From an uncultured Spirochaetaceae bacterium (GTDB taxonomy: Bacteria > Spirochaetota > Spirochaetia > Treponematales > Treponemataceae), in NCBI GenBank assembly GCA_902789325.1, contig CADANN010000002.1, forward strand, positions 1 to 64,000: a DNA stretch of 64,000 bases. Direction: 5' to 3'. This document shows positions 33,279 through 43,229 of this stretch, piece by piece; the first letter of the stretch is position 1; the number at the start of each line of letters is the position of its first letter. The translations under genes and the position numbers were made by a program. The notes beneath the pieces were generated by a model. The model worked only from the letters and a program-made list of their open reading frames with translations. It did not search any database and was not told the DNA's origin.

Positions 33279-34310
33279 ATGAAAAAAAAAATTATATTAG
33301 TAATTATTTTTTTATTTTCTTTCACATTTTTCTTTGCAGAAACATTTGATATTATAATAAATAAAGATACTTATTATGTTGATGAAATTAATAATAATTT
33401 AGAAAGACTTAAAAAAGAAACATTTATCACTGTTAACTGTGATAATGCTGAAATTTCAAGATCCAATAATGATGAGGAGGGAACAGAGGCTTTATTGTAC
33501 ATAGATGAAAAAGGAATATATCTAAAAGATATTTTCGTAAATAATAATAGTGAGTGTTTACCAAAAGGCATTATAGGCACAACTTACACAATGAATTATT
33601 ATCTAGAAGACATTTTTAATAAAGAAATTCCCGCTAAATTATTTGAACATGAGCCATATCTTATTGATTTTTGGAATAGAGAAATTCGAAATGATGGAGA
33701 ATATTACAGAGACTTCTTTTTTCCATATTCACTTAAATTTTTTAATTATTTTTATATCGAAGATGAAGTTTTTTATTCTCCATATACTAGAAATCCCCTG
33801 TTTATTAAAAATATAGAAAAAACAGATAATGAATTTATTATTTATATCATTCCAATGACATATAGCAAAAATACTCTTCCAATTTATAATAATGTTATAG
33901 ATTCAAAAAAAATTAATAAATTAATTTTTAAATTCGATGGTGATTATTTATTTATATATAAAAATAATAAATTAATTTTTAAACTAGTAAAGACAAATGA
34001 AGATACTTTATTTCAAATACGAAATTTTTATTTAAATAAACAATATGATATATCTAAAATAATGTGGCCAAAATACGCTGACGGCTCCTGTGATTACGAC
34101 GGCAGTAAAACAACAGCGACAATTCAAACTGGGAAAGTAGCATCTTCAACAAACGTTACTCAAAACAAAACAATGACTGTCTCCGAAAACCTCAAACTCC
34201 GCTCAGGTGAAGCCACCTCTACACAAGTCCTAACAATAATGTCCGCTGGTACAAAAGTAAAAATCCTTGAACTAGGCAAAGCCGAAACAATCGATGGCAT
34301 TTCCTCATAA
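33279..34310 (+). CDS. Secreted SH3-domain protein 2, candidate immunity protein (truncated SH3)
   Basis: A 343-residue precursor with signal peptide (IILVIIFLFSFTFFFAET), a divergent AT-rich body, the same ADGSCDYDGSK linker and the same SH3 start as the protein at 31240. The frame stops at a TAA right after GISS; the rest of the SH3 domain (KVEVQANAKDRDGK to GWCYGGYLK) is still readable in another frame to 34402. It follows the decayed M23 gene by 2 nt with a GGAGG ribosome site. If the M23-SH3 order reflects toxin and immunity, this is an orphan immunity gene kept after its toxin decayed. Confidence 0.65.
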   Translation: MKKKIILVIIFLFSFTFFFAETFDIIINKDTYYVDEINNNLERLKKETFITVNCDNAEISRSNNDEEGTEALLYIDEKGIYLKDIFVNNNSECLPKGIIGTTYTMNYYLEDIFNKEIPAKLFEHEPYLIDFWNREIRNDGEYYRDFFFPYSLKFFNYFYIEDEVFYSPYTRNPLFIKNIEKTDNEFIIYIIPMTYSKNTLPIYNNVIDSKKINKLIFKFDGDYLFIYKNNKLIFKLVKTNEDTLFQIRNFYLNKQYDISKIMWPKYADGSCDYDGSKTTATIQTGKVASSTNVTQNKTMTVSENLKLRSGEATSTQVLTIMSAGTKVKILELGKAETIDGISS

Positions 34311-34414
34311 AAGTTGAAGTTCAAGCAAATGCCAAAGACCGCGACGGTAAAACAATAAAAGCTAGCACTGTCGGCTGGTGTTACGGCGGATATCTTAAGT
34401 AATTTAATGGCCGG
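34167..34414 (+). repeat. SH3-tail cassette, copy 2
   Basis: This is the second copy of the near-identical SH3-tail cassette described at 32161. It keeps the shared frame break and has a TAA immediately after the ATTTCCTCA codons. The remaining SH3 codons continue in another frame to a TAA at 34400-34402. Confidence 0.8.
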
Positions 34415-34434
34415 ATAATTAATCCGGCTTTTTT
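34410..34434 (+). terminator. Rho-independent terminator ending the cargo region
   Basis: GCCGGAT (34410-34416) and ATCCGGC (34422-34428) form a perfect 7-bp stem with a 5-nt loop, followed by TTTTTT. It closes the rightward transcription unit before the convergent DUF4874/DUF4832 gene. Confidence 0.88.
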
Positions 34435-34454
34435 ATATCACTAATCCAATTTTT

Positions 34455-36047
34455 TTATTTAGTAATTTCTCCAATTTTGGTAGCTTTCAACTCAGCATTC
34501 CAAAGATTTTTGTTTGCCAGTTGAATTGGATAATTTCCATCGAAATCTGAAATTTTTAGATATATGGTATAACTACCTTCCGGTAGTTTTGCTGTATTCA
34601 AAATGAATGTTTTTTCTTTTCCATCAAATAAGAGATTTGGATCTTTCTTTTCATAAACAATCTTGCCATCCTTTTCAAACAGTATCGACATCATCTTTTT
34701 TCTATGATATGGCAAATTTGCAAAACCATTATTTTCAAAGGTCAGATTTATATCCAGTTCAGAAAGATTTTCAGGATATTCAAAAACGACATCTTTTACA
34801 ATATAACGATATCCCATATGCTTTATCAAATAACTAAAGGCTGATTCATCGTTATAGTTAAATTTATTTAAACCACGGAACACAGATTCTTTATAACCAA
34901 TATTCAAAACTGAAAGATGATTCGTAAACATCTCTTTCATAGAAGCACAATTGCCCTCTTTTAAATTATAATTTCCAATTAATTCACCGCCATATGGAGT
35001 GTGATCTGTAAAGGCTTTAATAAACTCTGTTTCCTGCTCACGATTTATTGTAAAAGTTCCTGTATCCATATCAGATCCAAGATAACCGTCATTATAAAGT
35101 CCAAGTCTGTAAAATTCTTTATTTGATGCAGCTGGAGTAAATAATTCCGGGACAGTTTCGCCATCAAAATTGAAATCACTGGTTCTTCGTTTTATATAAT
35201 CATAAATAAATCTAGGCTGGCGAACTAAGAGCGGAAGGTCACAATTATTGGCTTCAAGTTCCTTTGTAAATTTTCGCATAATAAGTACAAGATATCCGTT
35301 TTCAATATATCCATCATTTTTATCTGGAGTTGAATCAAGCTCTAATTCAAAATCATAATTATACTTTTCGAACTCAGCTTTAGTTATATTTTTTGAATAA
35401 GTTGTAAAGTTCATTTCTCCCCAAGGACCAACCATTCCACACTGAATACCAGTTATTACCTGTTCATAGTCCTTAACAGCCGCACAGATATCTTCAATGT
35501 GTGTTAAAATCAAGCTGAAATCTTCAGGTTCAACATCACGAGACTCTCCATCTCCTTCAAAATCTGGATCATATCCAAATCTAATTAAAGCAGTTTTTCC
35601 TGCTACTCTAATCTGATTCAAAACATCTTTGATTTCATCAACCGGAAGATGAACCCTTTCACCATCCAGTATTTCAATTCCACCATTTCTTGTTGAAAAA
35701 GCACTTATATCAAATTCAATCAGCAGCTGATCAAATTTTGCAGTATAAAGCAGATCATTTTTTTCTGGATACACACCATCTGTACAAATTGGATTATGTT
35801 TTTCTAATCGACTTTTATAACCGTCTCCTATTGTTATTCCATCTTTTGTAACAATTGCCTTTACTACACTATAAAATCCCATATCTGGATTAAAGATAAC
35901 TTCGCCAGAATCCTGAAATTCACAATTCGAATGAACTTTCCTGATTGCCACATCTCTTCTTTCAGACTCTTTCTTCTTTTGAAGTGAAGCACTACAAGCC
36001 AATAGCATTGATGAACACATTAAAAAAGTAAAAATTTTCTTAAGCAT
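34455..36047 (-). CDS. DUF4874/DUF4832 lipoprotein
   Basis: The 530-residue precursor has lipobox LLAC at Cys18. The first half matches DUF4874 (FNPDMGFYS, then IRFGYDPDFEGD and GMVGPWGEMN), a TIM-barrel-like glycosidase-related fold. The second half matches DUF4832 (RLGLYNDGYLGSDMDTGTF, then a beta-sandwich C-terminus). This pair is common in gut bacteria and is presumed to act on polysaccharide, although activity is not established. It is convergent with the CIS cargo operon and divergent from the xylanase gene, so it is probably outside the CIS locus. Confidence 0.8.
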   Translation of the reverse strand: MLKKIFTFLMCSSMLLACSASLQKKKESERRDVAIRKVHSNCEFQDSGEVIFNPDMGFYSVVKAIVTKDGITIGDGYKSRLEKHNPICTDGVYPEKNDLLYTAKFDQLLIEFDISAFSTRNGGIEILDGERVHLPVDEIKDVLNQIRVAGKTALIRFGYDPDFEGDGESRDVEPEDFSLILTHIEDICAAVKDYEQVITGIQCGMVGPWGEMNFTTYSKNITKAEFEKYNYDFELELDSTPDKNDGYIENGYLVLIMRKFTKELEANNCDLPLLVRQPRFIYDYIKRRTSDFNFDGETVPELFTPAASNKEFYRLGLYNDGYLGSDMDTGTFTINREQETEFIKAFTDHTPYGGELIGNYNLKEGNCASMKEMFTNHLSVLNIGYKESVFRGLNKFNYNDESAFSYLIKHMGYRYIVKDVVFEYPENLSELDINLTFENNGFANLPYHRKKMMSILFEKDGKIVYEKKDPNLLFDGKEKTFILNTAKLPEGSYTIYLKISDFDGNYPIQLANKNLWNAELKATKIGEITK

Positions 36048-36218
36048 ATATAACCTCGCTATTTTTTATAACTGCTGAAATAATGCAGTCATATTAAATA
36101 ATAGGTGAAATCCCCTAAGGTTACAAAAGTTATAAGAAAATCCTATTAAAAAGAATCCCCTATTTATTCAAATCAAATGATAATTTATGCTAATAAAGAT
36201 GATTTTTTGGAGGAATAT

Positions 36219-37538
36219 ATGAAAAACAAAATCTCAAGAAACATTTTTCTTCTTGCAGTAGTTTTTGCTACTTTTAGTTCTTTTGCCTTTGCTGCAGATT
36301 CAAAGGACTGGCTTGATCCGTCTGTTCCATCTTTCTGTAAAACTTATGAAAAGTATTTTGAACATGTAGGTTTTGCAGTTGAATACGGAAACTTTGGTGC
36401 TAACTGGGGGACTAAGCAGGAACTTTATTATGAGGATGTTCAGAAAGGCCTCGCAAAGCATGCTAACCAGATTACTATGGGAAATGAGTTTAAGCCTCAG
36501 TTTGTAATGGCCTGGTGGGGAAACACTCCTTCTACAAATGGAACTTTTACAGCTTCTAATGGCGTTACAATTAAAACTCCGGCTCTGAACGGACTTCAGC
36601 GTATTGATGACATTCTTGCTATCTGTAAGAAAAATGGTCTTAAAATGCGTGGTCACACACTCGGCTGGCATTCTCAGACTGAAGATGGATTCTTCTGCAA
36701 GGATTATGATAAATCAAAAAGTCTTGTAAGCCGTGACGAAATGGAAGCTCGCCTTGAATGGTATATTAAAACTGTTCTTGAACGCGTTGCTAACTGGGAA
36801 AAGAAAAACAATAACGGCCAACACATTATCTGGGCCTGGGACGTATTTAATGAAGCAACTCCTGATGGTGGTTCTAACTGGCTCCGCACTGATGGTTCTA
36901 AATGGTATTCAGTTTATAAAAACGGAGACTTCCTTGTTGATGCCTTCAAATATGCAAACAAATATGCTCCAAAAGATGTAAAACTTGTTTACAATGATTA
37001 CGGCGGAATCTATGGAACTTCTACAAGCGACAAACATGAAAAACAGCTTCGTGTAGTTGATCTTATTCTTTCTCATAAAGATGATGCAGTTCTCCCTACT
37101 CGCCTTGATGCTATGGGACTTCAATCTCACCACAGCATAAAGAACTCAGCTGCTGCTGTAGAAAAAGAAATTACTGATTTTATTGCCAAAGGTCTTGATG
37201 TTCAGATTACTGAGCTTGATATCGGTACCTGGAACAACTACAACAAGGAAAAGGACCTTTTAGGCGTAAGCGGTAAACAGTTCAACAGTCTGGCCGATGC
37301 TTATAAAGCATACTTCCAGGTTTACATCAAAAACCGAAAGACTGATTCAAAGCATGGTGTTGAAAGTATTACCGTTTGGGGACTTAATGATGAAAACACC
37401 TGGCTCAATATGGAATATCAGAAGAAGTGGCTTGGTAACTGTACACAGTACCCACTTCTTTTTGTAAAGCCTGATGCAAAGAAATGGTCATACCAGACAA
37501 AACCAGCATTCTATGCTGTAATTGATGCAGCCAACTGA
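36219..37538 (+). CDS. Secreted GH10 endo-1,4-beta-xylanase
   Basis: The precursor (439 aa from ATG 36219) has a signal peptide ending FAFAAD. GH10 signatures are clear: GHTLGWHSQ, the acid/base Glu in WDVFNEATPDGG near residue 212, NDYGG, and the nucleophile Glu in QITELDIG near 331, then VWGLNDENTWL. It hydrolyses internal xylan linkages outside the cytoplasm. No separate carbohydrate-binding module is seen. The start at 36219 is chosen because GGAGG lies 6 nt upstream; an upstream in-frame ATG at 36177 would bury the signal peptide. Its stop is adjacent to the rodA stop on the other strand. The 171 nt before the gene contain two CCCCTA motifs but no convincing promoter. Confidence 0.95.
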   Translation: MKNKISRNIFLLAVVFATFSSFAFAADSKDWLDPSVPSFCKTYEKYFEHVGFAVEYGNFGANWGTKQELYYEDVQKGLAKHANQITMGNEFKPQFVMAWWGNTPSTNGTFTASNGVTIKTPALNGLQRIDDILAICKKNGLKMRGHTLGWHSQTEDGFFCKDYDKSKSLVSRDEMEARLEWYIKTVLERVANWEKKNNNGQHIIWAWDVFNEATPDGGSNWLRTDGSKWYSVYKNGDFLVDAFKYANKYAPKDVKLVYNDYGGIYGTSTSDKHEKQLRVVDLILSHKDDAVLPTRLDAMGLQSHHSIKNSAAAVEKEITDFIAKGLDVQITELDIGTWNNYNKEKDLLGVSGKQFNSLADAYKAYFQVYIKNRKTDSKHGVESITVWGLNDENTWLNMEYQKKWLGNCTQYPLLFVKPDAKKWSYQTKPAFYAVIDAAN

Positions 37539-38852
37539 TTATTTTAATTCTGCTTTACGGTAGTTCACATTCATTACAAGCCCTATGCAGGTCATAGCGG
37601 TAAGCAGTGATGAACCACCGTAAGACAAGAACAACAGCGGAATACCTGTAATAGGCATTATTCCCATAACCATTCCAACATTAATAAAGAAGTGGAACGA
37701 GAACATTCCAAGAATTCCTGAACAGATATATGAACCATAACGGTTTACACATTTTCGAATAATATAAAGTATTTTCAAAAGAATTATAAAATACAGAGAA
37801 TAAACAAGCATACCGCCAAGGAAGCCAAACTCTTCAGATAGAATACTGAAAATAAAGTCTGTACTCTGCTGAGGCAAAAAGCGGTAATGACTCTGAGTTC
37901 CCATCAGATAGCCCTGACCAACAACACCACCAGCACCAATAGCAACTTTAGACTGAATGATATTCCAACCGGCTCCCAAAGGATCCTTATTTGGATTCAT
38001 AAAGATAATAAGACGTTTAATCTGATATTCCTTAAGAACCTTACCAAGAATAAGTGAAAAAACAAGAGCCATTGCAATAATCGATGTAAAGTAAATAATC
38101 CAGTGAATATAGCGTGGACCATGCAAATATCTGCGGATTACATAACCTAAAAGCGTAATAATCAAAAAGGCGAATATCAAAATCATTCGCAGACGCATAT
38201 TAGTTAAGATTGAAATTACAGCCAGAGGAGTTGCAGCAATTTCCGAGTTCCATACAGGAAGAATCGCAAAAAAGATTGTAAATACACCGAACAGTAAAAC
38301 ATAGCCAATGTATCTTATTGGAACCCCTGCAATAAAACACATTACAAAGTAAATTGGCAGATATACACTGGCAGTACCTAAGTCCGGCTGAAGAAGAATT
38401 AAGCCCATTGGAAGAAGCAGTACACCTGTTGCAAGGAAAAAGCGTCTAAGCTGATTTCCATTTGCAGTGTCATCAAGAATACGAGCAAGATACAAAATGT
38501 AAAATACTTTTCCAAATTCTGAAGGCTGAATTCCAAATTCACCAATACCAATCCAGCTCTTTGCACCATTTACGTAGCGGCCAAAAAGTCTGGTATAAAT
38601 CAATAGTAAAAGAAGTCCTAAAAAGGCATATATCGACAAAGATTCAAGTCGTCTGTAATCATAAACAGTCACAACAATCATAATTACAAAACCAATTGAT
38701 GCCCAGATAATCTGCTTTATATATTCGTTTGTAACCCGCACACCTTCTGAGTTTATGCTCGAAGAATAGATAAACATTACACCAAGAGCAACAAGGGTAA
38801 GGACAACAAGAATCAGAAGATAATCGAACATTGCAAAAAACTTATTTTTCAT
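37539..38852 (-). CDS. rodA: Rod-shape peptidoglycan polymerase RodA
   Basis: A 437-residue SEDS-family membrane protein with about ten transmembrane segments. It carries the family motifs (NGAKSWIGIGEFGIQPSEFGK, LLQPDLGTA, QSKVAIGAGGVVGQGY, FIFSILSEEFGF and LSYGGSSLLT). RodA polymerises lipid II during elongation together with PBP2 encoded just upstream. It is last in the mreB-mreC-mreD-mrdA-rodA operon, 10 nt after mrdA. Confidence 0.95.
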   Translation of the reverse strand: MKNKFFAMFDYLLILVVLTLVALGVMFIYSSSINSEGVRVTNEYIKQIIWASIGFVIMIVVTVYDYRRLESLSIYAFLGLLLLLIYTRLFGRYVNGAKSWIGIGEFGIQPSEFGKVFYILYLARILDDTANGNQLRRFFLATGVLLLPMGLILLQPDLGTASVYLPIYFVMCFIAGVPIRYIGYVLLFGVFTIFFAILPVWNSEIAATPLAVISILTNMRLRMILIFAFLIITLLGYVIRRYLHGPRYIHWIIYFTSIIAMALVFSLILGKVLKEYQIKRLIIFMNPNKDPLGAGWNIIQSKVAIGAGGVVGQGYLMGTQSHYRFLPQQSTDFIFSILSEEFGFLGGMLVYSLYFIILLKILYIIRKCVNRYGSYICSGILGMFSFHFFINVGMVMGIMPITGIPLLFLSYGGSSLLTAMTCIGLVMNVNYRKAELK

Positions 38853-38862
38853 TCTCCCTCTC

Positions 38863-40752
38863 CTATTCCTGTCTACCGCGGCTCTTTGTCAGATATTCAA
38901 AGCCAAGTTCTTTTGTTGCTTCTGCACAATTCTGATGAGCAAATATTCCCTGAATAATAATGTTTGTAGCGTAAGGGGCCCACCATTCCCAGGTATTGCA
39001 GGCTTCTACAATTGTGGCAACACACACGCGGTCTTCCGGAGGTGCATCATAAGGAGCATAAGCAACAAGCCATGAGTGCCAGCTCTGATTTTCTTTTCTG
39101 CTGCTGTATGGTTCAACTTCGGCTGTACCAGTTTTACAGGCAATCTGAACAATCTTATTATGCATTGGATATTGCGGTGTACCGTCTGTAACTGTATAGC
39201 GCATTGCATCCTGAATCTGCTTCCATACTTCCTTATCGATTGTAGATTCCGTAAGAACTTGACGCTTTACTTCTTGGATTACTTCGCCGGTTACAGGGTC
39301 TCGAACTTCCTTCAAAAGATGAGGCTTATAAATAACACCTTCATTAGAAACCATGGCTACCATATTTGCAAGCTGAAGCGGAGTTGCTTCCATATAGCCC
39401 TGACCAATTGAGCAGGACATTGTATCTCCACCAAGCCATTTTTCGTGATACTTCTTTTCCTTCCATTCAGCAGTTGGAACAAGACCGGCAACCTGGCTTG
39501 GTAAATCAATCTGAGAACTCTTACCAAAACCAAACTCGCGGGCATAAGAAGCAATTTTTTCAATACCAAGATAGTCACGACCAACAGTCCAGTAATAAAC
39601 GTCACAAGACTGAGCCATAGCGTTTTTCAAATCAAGCCAGCCGTGGCCAGGTTCATGAACGTGACAGTGGAAACGGCGGCCACCATAAATCATTACACCC
39701 TTACACTCAATTGCCTTGCTTGCAGGGAAAGCATTTTCCTGAAGCATTGCTGCAGACATAATGATTTTGAAAGTAGAAGCCGGTGGATAAGAAACCTGTA
39801 CTGCTCGGTTCAAAAGAGGTTTTGTTGTATCATTTACAAGCTTTGCGTATTCCTTACCAGCATCATCAGAGCTGAAAATATTTGAATCATAATAAGGGTA
39901 TGAAACCATTGCCAGAACTTCACCAGTTGCAGGCTTAAGTACAACAGAAGCGCCAACACGGTTTCCGAGAGCTTCTTCAACAAGCTTTTGAATATCGCTG
40001 TCGATAGTGAGCACAAGGCTCTTTCCCATTTCCGGCGGTTCAACAATAGGAGTATCAGAAATGATTCGGCCATGAACATCTACTGTAGACATTTCGCGGC
40101 CTTCTTTACCCTGAAGCAGCGAATCATACTGCTTTTCAATTCCGGTTTTACCAACGATACTTGTTTTTTTGTATCCCTGATTATAGAGAACCGTCATTTC
40201 GTCCTGGTTGATATCACCAACGTATCCAACAATATGAGACATTGATCCTGTATGCTGATAGTTGCGGGTTGGTTTAGAAACCCAGGAAACACCGGGAAGG
40301 TCAATTTTGTTCTCTGCTATATTAGAAATAACTGTAAAGGGCACGTTCGATTTTACCTGGAAGGTAGAATAAGAACGGCGCATATTTTTAGGAATCTTTT
40401 TATCAATATCTGATTTGTTGATTCCAAGATAATGAGCAAGCTTGAGAGTAACTGTGTCGTAGCGGTCCTTAGGAATTTCACCAGGAGTAACTTCAACCGC
40501 AAAAGAATCTGTATTGATTACAATTGGAAGTAAAGCATTGCGGTCAAAAATCTCACCACGCTGTGCAGAAATCACTGTAATCTGGCTCGAAATTCGCTGC
40601 GACTGTGAACGGTAATGCTCACCCTGTACAATCTGCATGGAAAACAGACGATAGGCATACAGAATAAAGAAAATCACAAGTATGATGAGAAGGATGAAGA
40701 TTTTCGCGCCTTTGGTAAGCCTGTCCTCTGAATTAATCATTATCGATTGCAT
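38863..40752 (-). CDS. mrdA: Penicillin-binding protein 2 (class B transpeptidase)
   Basis: A 629-residue protein with one N-terminal transmembrane helix (IFILLIILVIFFILYAYRLF), a dimerisation domain (RGEIFDRNALLPIVIN) and a transpeptidase domain with SxxK as PPASTFK near 322, SCD near 385 and KTGTAE near 537. It cross-links peptidoglycan in the elongasome with RodA. A tryptophan-rich insert (WLVAYAPYDAPPEDR, WEWWAPYAT) near the C-end is normal for spirochaete PBP2. The start overlaps mreD by 20 nt. Confidence 0.95.
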   Translation of the reverse strand: MQSIMINSEDRLTKGAKIFILLIILVIFFILYAYRLFSMQIVQGEHYRSQSQRISSQITVISAQRGEIFDRNALLPIVINTDSFAVEVTPGEIPKDRYDTVTLKLAHYLGINKSDIDKKIPKNMRRSYSTFQVKSNVPFTVISNIAENKIDLPGVSWVSKPTRNYQHTGSMSHIVGYVGDINQDEMTVLYNQGYKKTSIVGKTGIEKQYDSLLQGKEGREMSTVDVHGRIISDTPIVEPPEMGKSLVLTIDSDIQKLVEEALGNRVGASVVLKPATGEVLAMVSYPYYDSNIFSSDDAGKEYAKLVNDTTKPLLNRAVQVSYPPASTFKIIMSAAMLQENAFPASKAIECKGVMIYGGRRFHCHVHEPGHGWLDLKNAMAQSCDVYYWTVGRDYLGIEKIASYAREFGFGKSSQIDLPSQVAGLVPTAEWKEKKYHEKWLGGDTMSCSIGQGYMEATPLQLANMVAMVSNEGVIYKPHLLKEVRDPVTGEVIQEVKRQVLTESTIDKEVWKQIQDAMRYTVTDGTPQYPMHNKIVQIACKTGTAEVEPYSSRKENQSWHSWLVAYAPYDAPPEDRVCVATIVEACNTWEWWAPYATNIIIQGIFAHQNCAEATKELGFEYLTKSRGRQE

Positions 40753-41257
40753 CCTTTATAGACTTAATTGCGAGCGATTTTCTAAAGAAACCTAAAAACT
40801 TGAAAATGAACGGAGAAAGCAGAACATTCTCTATGAATTCAAAAAGAAAATCATGTGAAATAATTCCGGCAATGTAAATATGAACATTCGGAAATAAAAG
40901 CCCAAGAAGTTCTACCATAAGAGTTTTGGCAATAGTTCCAATACCAACACAAAGCATTGGAAGAATGAAGCCAGAAATAATTACATTCTTTGCAAAAAAG
41001 CCATATACATAGCCGATTATTGTGCGGAACAAACAGTTAAAACCAAATGGAATTCCAGTAATAAAATCCAGAAGAAGACCAGAAATAAAACCAGTAGTTT
41101 CCCCTACTACTTTTCCGTTTAAAAGTGAAAAATAGATAGAACAGATTAAAACTAGGTCCGGAACAATATAAATAAAAGATATATTTGAGAGAATTGAAGA
41201 TTCGATAATTACTGCACACAAAAGAATAAAAGTGCTTACTAAAATTGATTTTGTCAT
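40733..41257 (-). CDS. mreD: Rod-shape determining protein MreD
   Basis: A 174-residue membrane protein with five or six predicted helices, in the canonical mreC-mreD-mrdA position. Segments such as GKVVGETTGFISGLLLDFIT and the NVLLSPFIFKFL ending fit the MreD family. It links MreC to the elongasome membrane complex. It overlaps mrdA and follows mreC by 12 nt. Confidence 0.9.
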   Translation of the reverse strand: MTKSILVSTFILLCAVIIESSILSNISFIYIVPDLVLICSIYFSLLNGKVVGETTGFISGLLLDFITGIPFGFNCLFRTIIGYVYGFFAKNVIISGFILPMLCVGIGTIAKTLMVELLGLLFPNVHIYIAGIISHDFLFEFIENVLLSPFIFKFLGFFRKSLAIKSIKDAIDND

Positions 41258-41269
41258 TCTATTCTCCCC

Positions 41270-42136
41270 TTAATCTGCCTTTCTGTCATTGAGTTCTTTT
41301 TGATTTACAACAACTACATTTTCAAGTCTTGCAAAATCGATAATAGGAATAAGCTCTATATTAAGCGAAGAGTTATAATCAAGTGTTGTAATTTTTGAAA
41401 TTGTACCGATTGCAATATCGCGCATGTAATTATCGTTTTCGCCGGAAGTAACTACAATATCCCCATAGCTCAATTCGTCTACAACTGATTTTCGAATATA
41501 CTGCATGAGCAATGGTTGCTCCTGACTTCCAAGTCCATTTACAAGACCGAGGTCGCGCGAGTTTTGAATACGTGCAGAAACAATATTATTGATATTATAA
41601 ATCGGCATAATCTGGCTGGTAAAAGTTCCAACCTGAACAACCTTACCAACAAGGCCCTGATTACCATTCTGGAAAGCAATTACCGGCATATTCTTTCTGA
41701 TGCCGTTTACACTTCCTTTGTCGATTGTAAGGTATGTAAAGGCATTGTCCAAATCGCGGGCAATAATTTGTGCCGGAATGTTTTTTTCATCAAGGGATAC
41801 TGCAAAATCCAGCTGCTCTTTAAGTCGTGCATTTTCCTTTCGGATATCTGCATTTGAGCGCTGCATTTCTTCGTAGTTTTCCAGTTTGATTACAAGGTCG
41901 TTATAATCTTTTTTGAGTTTTCTAAGTTCACCTACGGCATTAAAAGTATTTACAATGCCGTCTGTAACAAAGTGTACGCCCTTGTCGAGGGAAGAAAATA
42001 CAGAAAAACCAATCTGCTTAAAATTCAATACAAACCCGCCGGAACTGAAGGCAAGCATCAGTCCACCGGCGAGAAGATAAATTACGAGAAGGAATTCCGC
42101 AAATTTAATTTTGAAAGAAAAATTTGGCTTTCGCAT
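41270..42136 (-). CDS. mreC: Rod-shape determining protein MreC
   Basis: A 288-residue bitopic protein: an N-terminal transmembrane helix (FLLVIYLLAGGLMLAFSSGG), a coiled coil (residues 65-110, ending ARLKEQLDF), then the beta-rich MreC domain (AYLTIDKGSVNGIRKNMPVI-like FTYLTIDKGSVNGIRKNMPV, and GLVGKVVQVG). It organises the periplasmic side of the elongasome. It lies 26 nt after mreB. Confidence 0.93.
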   Translation of the reverse strand: MRKPNFSFKIKFAEFLLVIYLLAGGLMLAFSSGGFVLNFKQIGFSVFSSLDKGVHFVTDGIVNTFNAVGELRKLKKDYNDLVIKLENYEEMQRSNADIRKENARLKEQLDFAVSLDEKNIPAQIIARDLDNAFTYLTIDKGSVNGIRKNMPVIAFQNGNQGLVGKVVQVGTFTSQIMPIYNINNIVSARIQNSRDLGLVNGLGSQEQPLLMQYIRKSVVDELSYGDIVVTSGENDNYMRDIAIGTISKITTLDYNSSLNIELIPIIDFARLENVVVVNQKELNDRKAD

Positions 42137-42162
42137 AAGTACCCACCCGAGGAAAGCTCAAA

Positions 42163-43200
42163 TTAGTCGTTCAGACTGTCGTAAATTGTGCGTTCAGAAT
42201 ACATATCCTTGAACAGGCCGAATGCTTTACCAGCACCAAGGGCAACACATTCAAGAGGTTTTTCTACGAGAATAACAGGTACACCAGTTTCCTTTGAAAC
42301 AAGCTTTGGAAGCTCACGGAGCATTGAACCACCACCTGTCATAACGATACCGCGTTCAATAATATCTGAAGCAAGCTCTGGAGGTGTTTCTGAAAGTACA
42401 GACTTAATTTCTTCAACGATTTTTGTTACAGGTTCTTTGAGGGCTTCACGAACTTCTACGCTGTCAATTTCGAGGCGGCGTGGAAGACCTGTAATAGCGT
42501 CTGTACCTTTAAGCTCCATCTTTTCGATTGTCTTTTCTGGAGCGGCATTACCAATCTGAATCTTAAGACGTTCAGCAGCTGGCTGACCAATAATAAGGTT
42601 ATGAACACTCTTTACGTGTTTTACGATTGCTTCATCGAACTTGTCTCCACCAACGCGGATTGAGTGAGTTACAACCATACCACCAAGTGAGATTACAGAG
42701 ATTTCTGCAGTACCACCACCGATATCACAGATCATGTGTCCAGCTGGTTCAAAAATTGGGATATCTGCACCAATAGCAGCGGCGCGGCTTTCCTCGATTA
42801 CTTCAACTTCCTTAGCTCCAGCCTTCATTGCAGCTTCAATTACAGCACGGCGTTCTACATCAGTTACACAAGAAGGAATACCAATCTTCATACGAACAGA
42901 TTTGAACAACTGATGGCGTGGGATAATTTTAGAGATGAAGTATTTAATCATCTTTTCTGTAGAATCGATATCTGCAATTACACCGTCAGCAAGTGGACGG
43001 ATAGCCATAATGTTTCCAGGAGTTTTATCAAGCATTCGCTTAGCTTCTGCACCTACGGCAACAATTCTTTTTGTACCCTTTTCAACAGCAATAACAGAAG
43101 GCTCGTCAATAACGATTCCTTTGTCACGTACATAAATCAAAGTATTACAGGTTCCTAAATCAATACCAATATCTGTTGAAAAACTATCAAAAAAACCCAT
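42163..43200 (-). CDS. mreB: Actin-like cell-shape protein MreB
   Basis: A 345-residue actin-fold ATPase with phosphate-1 motif [14 protein letters not shown], phosphate-2 motif [16 protein letters not shown] and adenosine motif [14 protein letters not shown]. It forms membrane filaments that position the elongasome. It is the first cistron of mreBCD-mrdA-rodA. The gene is preceded by a TPR protein gene after 29 nt, so transcription may start upstream. Confidence 0.97.
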   Translation of the reverse strand: MGFFDSFSTDIGIDLGTCNTLIYVRDKGIVIDEPSVIAVEKGTKRIVAVGAEAKRMLDKTPGNIMAIRPLADGVIADIDSTEKMIKYFISKIIPRHQLFKSVRMKIGIPSCVTDVERRAVIEAAMKAGAKEVEVIEESRAAAIGADIPIFEPAGHMICDIGGGTAEISVISLGGMVVTHSIRVGGDKFDEAIVKHVKSVHNLIIGQPAAERLKIQIGNAAPEKTIEKMELKGTDAITGLPRRLEIDSVEVREALKEPVTKIVEEIKSVLSETPPELASDIIERGIVMTGGGSMLRELPKLVSKETGVPVILVEKPLECVALGAGKAFGLFKDMYSERTIYDSLND

Positions 43201-43229
43201 CTATTTCCTCCCGGTTCCTTTTTTACTAA

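Noticed and set aside
36048-36218. A riboswitch or clear promoter before the xylanase
   Set aside because: Only two CCCCTA motifs and AT-rich sequence are visible; no conserved aptamer core or good promoter pair was found.
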